Position numbers and translations under genes: made by a program
In this document: positions 60,328 to 64,000 of the stretch, in pieces
How positions within the stretch are numbered: the stretch's first letter is position 1
Layout of the letters: each line of letters opens with the position of its first letter
Assembly: GCA_030248225.1 (NCBI GenBank)
Contig: JASANE010001426.1
Coordinates: 17,154-81,153 of the forward strand
DNA length: 64,000 nt
Source: Trileptium ribeirensis
Lineage: Eukaryota; Nematoda; Enoplea; Enoplida; Thoracostomopsidae
Reading direction: 5' to 3'
Notes under the pieces: model-generated
The model's input: the letters and a program-made list of their open reading frames with translations, nothing else
Databases searched by the model: none
What the model was told of the DNA's origin: nothing

Positions 60328-61504
60328 TGCTCTCTGAAAACCCGAATTGTTCAAGTGTTTCGTTGACCCGTAGTAGCGATAGGAACTAAGGGGTTTGAAA
60401 TCCGTCACCCCAAATCGACGACCCACGTTCAGGTTTGACACGCGCATCGAAGAAGCAAACCTCAGCGTGACTCGCCGATTACAAATAATTTTGTTAATTA
60501 TTGTTGTTGTAAAGGTACGACTAGTGCGACAAATTGGAAAAATTTATGAACTCACGCTGAGCACCCGATTGAGGAAACATAGACACACGCGGATCCGACG
60601 TTAAACGTCTAGGGATTTGTCGGACCCTAGTGGGGGCCACTGGCTAAAACAAAACCAAATAAAATCCCCATTTACAAAAAGTCAGAAAGAATTTTATACT
60701 TCCCGGGTTGGACGTGGATAGGGAATAGTGGTACGGTCTCTTTGGCCTGTGAGCAGGTGACGGAGCCGACCTCCCTGGGGACCTCAAAGGTAGTACCTCG
60801 TAGACTACGTGCGCAACCCGTCCGGCAGGATCAGAACACATCCTGTGAAGCGCTCCTGCGGCTTGCTAAGCTCCGTCATTTCTTGGGCCTGACTCGCGTG
60901 GGAAAAGACATTCGCGTAATAGAAACCCATCAGGTCCGCCCTTGAAGTCACGATAGCCGGGGTCGTATGTGCATTGCGTTAGGGAAGTGCGTAATGCAGC
61001 AGCGTCACGTCGATATTATTACAAGTGGGGGCCACGCCGTGAGGCGTAATTCGTTCGTTCCAACCATACGTTTTAAGTAAACTTTACTCGTTTACTCGAT
61101 TTAGGAAATATTTTGCAAGAGAGTGACCTCTCGCATACATACAAGGTGACCAAATTTGGAGATGTATATATATGAGTATTGTAAGGGTTCAAGTGCATGA
61201 CCAAGGATGATTCTAATCGGAGTGTAGGCATTGTTATGTATCGATGATTGTAATATGATTGTTATGTCGTATCGTTATTGGAATTGTTGTTGTACAGATA
61301 TGTGGATGTACCCGTGTACATGTGTAACCGCCCGTGCGGAAAAGGAACGATTTAACCACGAGCCAAGAGGTTCGGCCCGGTGGAGCGACCCCCAGAGGGG
61401 ACCACTATTTCAGGCACTTAACTCATTAACCCTTACTCGAGTAATACTAATTTATTAGAGTATTATAGTACGTTTGCATTACAAATCGTCGCCAATTCGA
61501 TTAA

Positions 61505-61735
61505 TTGATCTATTTGGACTCAATTACGTTATATTATTGAGCCATCGTCAACCATCTATTTGGGCTCAATTACGTTATATTATTGAGCCATCGTCAACCA
61601 TCTATTCGGACTCAATTTTGCCATTCTATTGAGCCGTCGTCAGTCGTCTATTTGGACTCAATTTCGTTATATTATTGAGCCGTCATCAATCGTCTATTCG
61701 GACTCAATTTCGCTATTTTATTGAGCCGCCGCCTA
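61505..61735 (+). repeat. 46-bp tandem array of hairpin units
   Basis: Five units of the type GG(G/A)CTCAATT(A/T)CGTTATATT followed by ATTGAGCC(A/G)TCGTC. In each, GGCTCAAT faces ATTGAGCC across about a dozen bases, so every unit can fold as a hairpin. Confidence 0.85.
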
Positions 61736-62045
61736 CTATCCGGGAACAATAATCGGGAACTGGTCGTAACGATCGGGAATTGGTCGCAATAATTGGGAAC
61801 TGGTAGTATTAATTGGGTTAACTGGTTATAGTAATAGCATTATTATCAATAATAATACGTGGGTTAACGGTTGTATTATTGGATTATCGGTACGGATAAT
61901 TCGGTTATTGGTTATATTACTATTTGGGTTATCGGCAATACTACTTCGGGTTAACCGGTCGGTATTATTTGGTTATCGGAAGTATTAGTCGGGTTATTGG
62001 TTAAACTATTTCGGGAATCGGATTACTGGAATCGTCGCCATAAAA
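61735..62045 (+). repeat. Degenerate ~20-bp tandem array
   Basis: Units such as ATCGGGAACTGGTCGTAACG, ATCGGGAATTGGTCGCAATA and ATTGGGAACTGGTAGTATTA grade into longer GGGTTA(A/T)CGG-type units with GGTATTATT. Confidence 0.7.
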
Positions 62046-62211
62046 AAGGGACTATTTGAACTGTCGCGATTGGTCGCCGTTATAAATAGCGACCTCACGT
62101 TATCGATCAATTTATCGGAAGCGCCGCGCCGTAACGTCGAAAGGTTATTGCCAACCGCCTGTCGCGCCAATTCAAACAACGTATCGATCGTAATAACATC
62201 GCCGACAAAGA

Positions 62212-62724
62212 ATCGCCGATCGAGTCGCTGGTGTGCCGTGCCGTGCCTACCTCAAACGCTAGTGGAGAAACTCGTGGAAGGAAAGAACGCCATCGCCGGA
62301 TTGGGACACTGTAAACTCTTGAGACTATTGTTTGTAGTTAAATCGTTGTTATATAGTTTTGTAACGTATCGCTTCGTGTGTAAACTATCGGTGAACGGGC
62401 CAGAGTTTTGGACGAACGACCGCCGCGTCAAGTCGAAGGGGTAGCCGTCATCAACCAAGGATCGCCATACTAATAACGTCCTTGATTTGACAACGCTTAA
62501 TGTAGATATCATGATCCAGATCGCCATCGAGTCGCTGGTACACGTGCCGTACCGACCTCAAAGCGCTCGGTGGAAGAACTCGTGGAACAGAAGAACGCCG
62601 TTGCCGTTGGATTGGGACACTGTAAACTCTTGAGATTCTTATTTATATTTAAATCGTTGTCATATAGTCTCGCTTTGTAACGTATTGAGTTTCTGTGCAA
62701 ATTGTTCATGAACGGCCCGGAGTT
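62212..62724 (+). repeat. Two-copy tandem duplication before gag, ~302-bp offset
   Basis: 62212-62412 and 62514-62724 share TCGAGTCGCTGGT, ATTGGGACACTGTAAACTC, TTTAAATCGTTGT-type and GAACGGGCC/GAACGGCCC stretches. Small indels between the copies break any common reading frame, so the shared sequence is unlikely to be protein-coding. Confidence 0.8.
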
Positions 62725-62828
62725 GACGAAATTCTCAAAATTTCAAAAGTTAAAACCTGAATTTTCGAGCACTCAACAGTAACTAGGAGAAAATTATAAA
62801 ATTTTGAGTTGAAATAGCTTCATTTTCG

Positions 62829-64000
62829 ATGACAAACCGACCAGAATACCCAATGACTGATCTTGGAGAATAGGTAGAACCGGACGATAATCTTTTCAAT
62901 AACCCCGTCCATGACCCTGTATTTGGAAGAACTCATAACCCGCCCCACTCGGAAGGTAATAATGGCGATTTACCGCCTTTCCCCGATCCCTCGAAAGATA
63001 CTCTAGGTGCCCTGTTGCACCACCTTGTTAAACATGCTTCTGCGACAACTATAATACCCCTCCGTGACATGCCGACCTTTGAAGGAAAACCTGGAGGTCA
63101 GGATTTTGAAGATTGGATTCGAATGTTTAATCGATTGGCTAGTGCCAACAATTGGAGTGATGAACAAAAGTTAACCTGTATACCCGCATTATTGAGGGGA
63201 CCTGCTCGAGAGGCCTATGCAGGCCTAACCCCAGCTCAACGACGAACCTTTGACGGTCTGGTTTATAATTTGCGCTTCTTATTTTCTTCTTCGCGCCGCC
63301 CAGAGAAATCGCTAGCCGGTCTTTGCACTAGGAAGCAAGGTGCCGAGGAAACAGTCGCAATATATGGCTTAGAACTGCAAAAGTTGTGTGACCGAGCATT
63401 CCCAGATGTTGACCCTCCACAGAGGGATTCGCTGCTCCGTAAATTTTTCCAAAGAGGATTACGTGTAGAATTACGTAGACAGGTGTTGAACCAAATCCAT
63501 GAATGTACCACTTTTCGAGATATGTTAGAAGTTGCTAAGCGATATGAGGATGCGATATCTGATTGTCCTGAACCGGACACCCCCGCAGTAGTAAGCAAAT
63601 TGCGCCCTACCAAAGCAGTTAATGCTCTTCTCGAAGAACCTGGAGAAGGAGTGGTCACACAGCTTCAGTCAGTATTAGAGGATCACCGCCGTGTAGGTAA
63701 CGCTAATAAGGATACGATAAACCGGGATTTTACCGATGTAATCGACCGCCGAGCAGAAGCCCCGCAACAATTGAACGCGCTTGCGCAGCCGTACGCAAAT
63801 AATTCGCAACCAGTAGCACCGCACCCGCAGATGCCTCTTATAAATTGTTTCCGTTGTGGCCAGAATGGTCATTATGCTCGCAATTGCCCGATGTTGGCAT
63901 ACCCTCCGCCGGAACTAGCAGGTGCTGTAGCACGAAGGCAGCAGCCTGTCGATGTATATGTCTCCAGCAATGTACAGCGTGGAGGCCAGCCTAATCGCTC
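62829..64000 (+). CDS. gag: Ty3/Gypsy-type gag with zinc knuckle (partial, continues past window)
   Basis: An ATG at 62829 opens a frame with one TAG at 62871-62873; from 62874 the same frame is open for 375 codons to the window edge. The first Met after the TAG is at 63069. The central part (LRDMPTFEGKPGGQDFEDWI, LLRGPAREAYAGL, FFQRGLRVELRRQV) has the capsid-like fold signature of the retrotransposon gag family. CFRCGQNGHYARNC at 63846-63887 is a CCHC nucleic-acid-binding knuckle (C-x2-C-x4-H-x4-C), and a proline/alanine/glutamine-rich linker precedes it. Gag packages the element's RNA into virus-like particles (family knowledge). The long open frame suggests recent activity. The TAG may be a mutation, a read-through site, or 5' of the true start. 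Protease and pol should follow outside the window. Confidence 0.88.

Larger units (their letters stand above)
53543..61023 (+). mobile_element. Giant-LTR family, probable 5' LTR of a gag-bearing element (7.48 kb)
   Basis: It starts TGTAACAGATCC with the family palindrome (GTAAC-A-GATCC, loop ATAC, GGATC-GTTAC) and ends with the family 3' module (60600-61023; AGGTCCGCCCTTGAAG, CGATAGCCGGGGTCGTA, ATTATTACA). Between these are a 47-bp minisatellite, an (AT)n run, a TATA box (56967), initiator (57000), GTAAGT donor (57177), a 173-bp tandem array, and AATAAA (60322). It is followed by 1.8 kb of leader and an open gag frame, so it is best read as a 5' LTR. The 3' LTR would lie beyond the window. 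Nested insertions within it cannot be excluded. Confidence 0.7.
61024..62828 (+). other. Gag leader (5' untranslated internal region)
   Basis: This region lies between the LTR end and the gag ATG. TGGGGGCCACGCCG begins two bases after the terminal CA and is positioned as a primer-binding site would be, but I could not assign a tRNA. Most of the leader is tandem repeats (61505-61735, 61735-62045, 62212-62724). ORFs inside it (for example 62070-62444) start with non-ATG codons and show no motif. Confidence 0.5.

Noticed and set aside
62070..62444. 124-residue ORF before gag
   Set aside because: Starts at TTG, lies in a duplicated leader segment, and the frame is not conserved in the second copy at 62514-62724.

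Overview
The window looks like gene-poor, transposon-dominated DNA from an invertebrate animal, most likely an arthropod (inference). The evidence is Ty3/Gypsy and BEL/Pao retrotransposon remains, hAT and PIF/Harbinger-type DNA transposon ends, an envelope-type glycoprotein remnant, abundant undepleted CpG, and one intact intronless glycosyltransferase. No rRNA, canonical tRNA, CRISPR or bacterial operon structure was seen. Many short ORFs in the window are chance or fall in tandem repeats.

Layout. 1-750: fragment of a 2-kb dispersed repeat (R1). 2893-6166: a second repeat (R2) holding LTR-related sequence and a foldback structure. 6695-7702 (-): the only intact host-like gene, an A4GALT-type alpha-1,4-glycosyltransferase. 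11829-12162: a 334-bp MITE with TAA target duplication. 12775-15767 (-): decayed envelope, protease and RT/integrase of a Gypsy-like element, in the unusual order env-pro-pol. 17484-19319: 1.8-kb Harbinger-like element. 19844-20575 (-): BEL/Pao gag pseudogene. 23305-25882: 2.6-kb element with ~145-bp inverted ends. 26025-27211: 1.2-kb non-autonomous hAT with a perfect 8-bp target duplication. 29341-29709 (+): BEL/Pao reverse-transcriptase fragment. 30981-34640 and 39964-47136: two solo copies of one very long LTR, each with a 4-bp target duplication. An R1 copy lies between them and an inverted R1 copy lies beyond the second. 53543-61023: a third copy of the same LTR, followed by a 1.8-kb leader and an open Gypsy-type gag with a CCHC zinc knuckle that runs off the window at 64000.

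Most striking system: the giant-LTR retrotransposon family. The two longer LTRs are 7.2-7.5 kb. All copies begin with a GTAAC...GTTAC palindrome whose arms have changed together in at least one copy, and all end in TTATTACA. The two long copies share a promoter-start block followed by a GTAAGT splice-donor consensus, and all three carry an AATAAA near the 3' end. Each U3 carries its own low-complexity or minisatellite block. The gag frame at the right edge suggests a comparatively recent member. A second theme is that several otherwise different elements carry subterminal GTAAC/GTTAC palindromes, and several have TGC termini next to TAA/TTA.

All boundaries come from reading the sequence by eye; no alignment or database search was run.
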